The position numbers and the translations under genes are program-made. This document shows, piece by piece, positions 5,758 through 5,970 of a DNA stretch of 5,970 bases (position 1 is its first letter; every line of letters starts with the position of its first letter). The DNA comes from an uncultured Eubacteriales bacterium (lineage in GTDB: Bacteria > Bacillota > Clostridia > Christensenellales > Aristaeellaceae), in assembly GCA_902782795.1 (NCBI GenBank), contig CACZOT010000364.1, positions 1 to 5,970 on the forward strand, in the 5' to 3' direction. The notes beneath the pieces are model-generated. The model was not told the origin of the DNA and searched no databases. It was given only the letters and a program-made list of their open reading frames with translations.

Positions 5758-5803
5758 GCGGCCCCAACGTGTTCGGCCTGCGGGCCGAACACGTTGGGGC
5801 CGC
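5758..5803. repeat. Perfect 21-bp inverted repeat with TGCG loop
   Basis: The arm at 5758-5778 (starting GCGGCCCCAACG, ending TTCGGCC) is exactly complementary to 5783-5803, with a 4-base loop at 5779-5782. No T-run follows on either strand, so it is not a standard terminator. It lies 20 bp upstream of the ABC operon activator site. It may be a dispersed palindromic element, a very stable RNA 3' end for an upstream gene, or a protein-binding palindrome. Confidence 0.75.
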
Positions 5804-5807
5804 CTTG

Positions 5808-5832
5808 GCAGAGGGGGCTCCGCCCCCTCTGC
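5808..5832. repeat. Perfect 11-bp GC hairpin, loop TCC
   Basis: GCAGAGGGGGC (5808-5818) pairs with GCCCCCTCTGC (5822-5832) over the 3-base loop TCC. Its design (TTGGCAG before, GGGGC-TCC-GCCCC core, GCAC and a C-run after) matches the hairpins at 836-852 and, on the opposite strand, 1032-1050. It is a member of a small intergenic hairpin family in this window. Confidence 0.68.
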
Positions 5833-5970
5833 ACTTCCCCGAGTTACCACTCGCGTCGCTTCGCGCCGCGGCCATCCGCGCAAGAAGGGCGCGCCTCCGG
5901 CGCCCCCTTCCCGCGCTCTGCGCCCACGCGCGCTGCGCCAGTTTTCCTTCCCAGCTTCACAGCCCGTGAG
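5833..5970. other. GC-rich tail with no supported gene
   Basis: This stretch contains a small CGAGT-TACC-ACTCG hairpin (5839-5852) and an imperfect GGGCG/CGCCC palindrome near 5888-5906. Frames are open on both strands, but the translations are Arg/Ala-rich and low in complexity, and they lack an SD-supported start. They run through the palindromes. I see no promoter or RNA gene and treat it as intergenic sequence or repeat upstream of the ABC operon. Confidence 0.5.

Noticed and set aside
5769..5969. Open frames on both strands across 5769-5969
   Set aside because: They read through perfect palindromes, are Arg/Ala-rich and have no SD-supported start.

Overview
This window looks like a chromosomal fragment of a GC-rich Firmicute, probably a gut-type Clostridium relative. 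The evidence is a DUF1836 protein (a family I know from Bacilli and Clostridia), strong purine-rich Shine-Dalgarno (SD) sequences, sigma-A-like promoters, a MacB/FtsX-type ABC exporter with a two-domain permease, and many short GC-rich intergenic hairpins. No taxon can be fixed from the sequence alone.

Layout. (1) Positions 1-238 are an AT-rich divergent regulatory region. A minus-strand gene starts at position 50 and runs off the left edge. A plus-strand DUF1836 gene occupies 239-814. Each has a recognisable promoter with a 17-bp spacer, and an operator-like palindrome lies between them. (2) Positions 815-1091 lie between convergent genes and are packed with palindromes, including an intrinsic terminator at 931-976. 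(3) A minus-strand gene at 1092-2012 encodes an exported protein with two predicted beta-sandwich domains and a C-terminal membrane anchor. (4) Positions 2013-2173 hold its promoter and SD and a second terminator-like hairpin related to the first. (5) A minus-strand operon encodes an ABC ATPase (4971-5684) and an 8-helix FtsX/MacB-like permease (2174-4978); the two genes overlap by 8 bp. (6) Positions 5685-5970 hold the operon promoter, a perfect 21-bp inverted repeat, a second GC hairpin and a non-coding-looking tail.

How it fits together. The ATPase and permease should form one exporter-type complex of the LolD/MacB/Bce class. The anchored exported protein just downstream is probably its partner, as genes of this general type (COG1361/CARDB-like) often sit beside such transporters. 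The strongest non-coding signal is that the ATPase operon and the exported-protein gene have matching promoters: a direct repeat with an 11-bp period (CGTCAC-N5-CGTAAGG on the minus strand) at an identical distance from an extended -10 (TGNTATCNT). This suggests co-control of two separate transcription units by one activator, plausibly an OmpR/PhoB-type response regulator that is not encoded in this window.

No tRNA, rRNA, CRISPR array, transposase or phage gene was seen.
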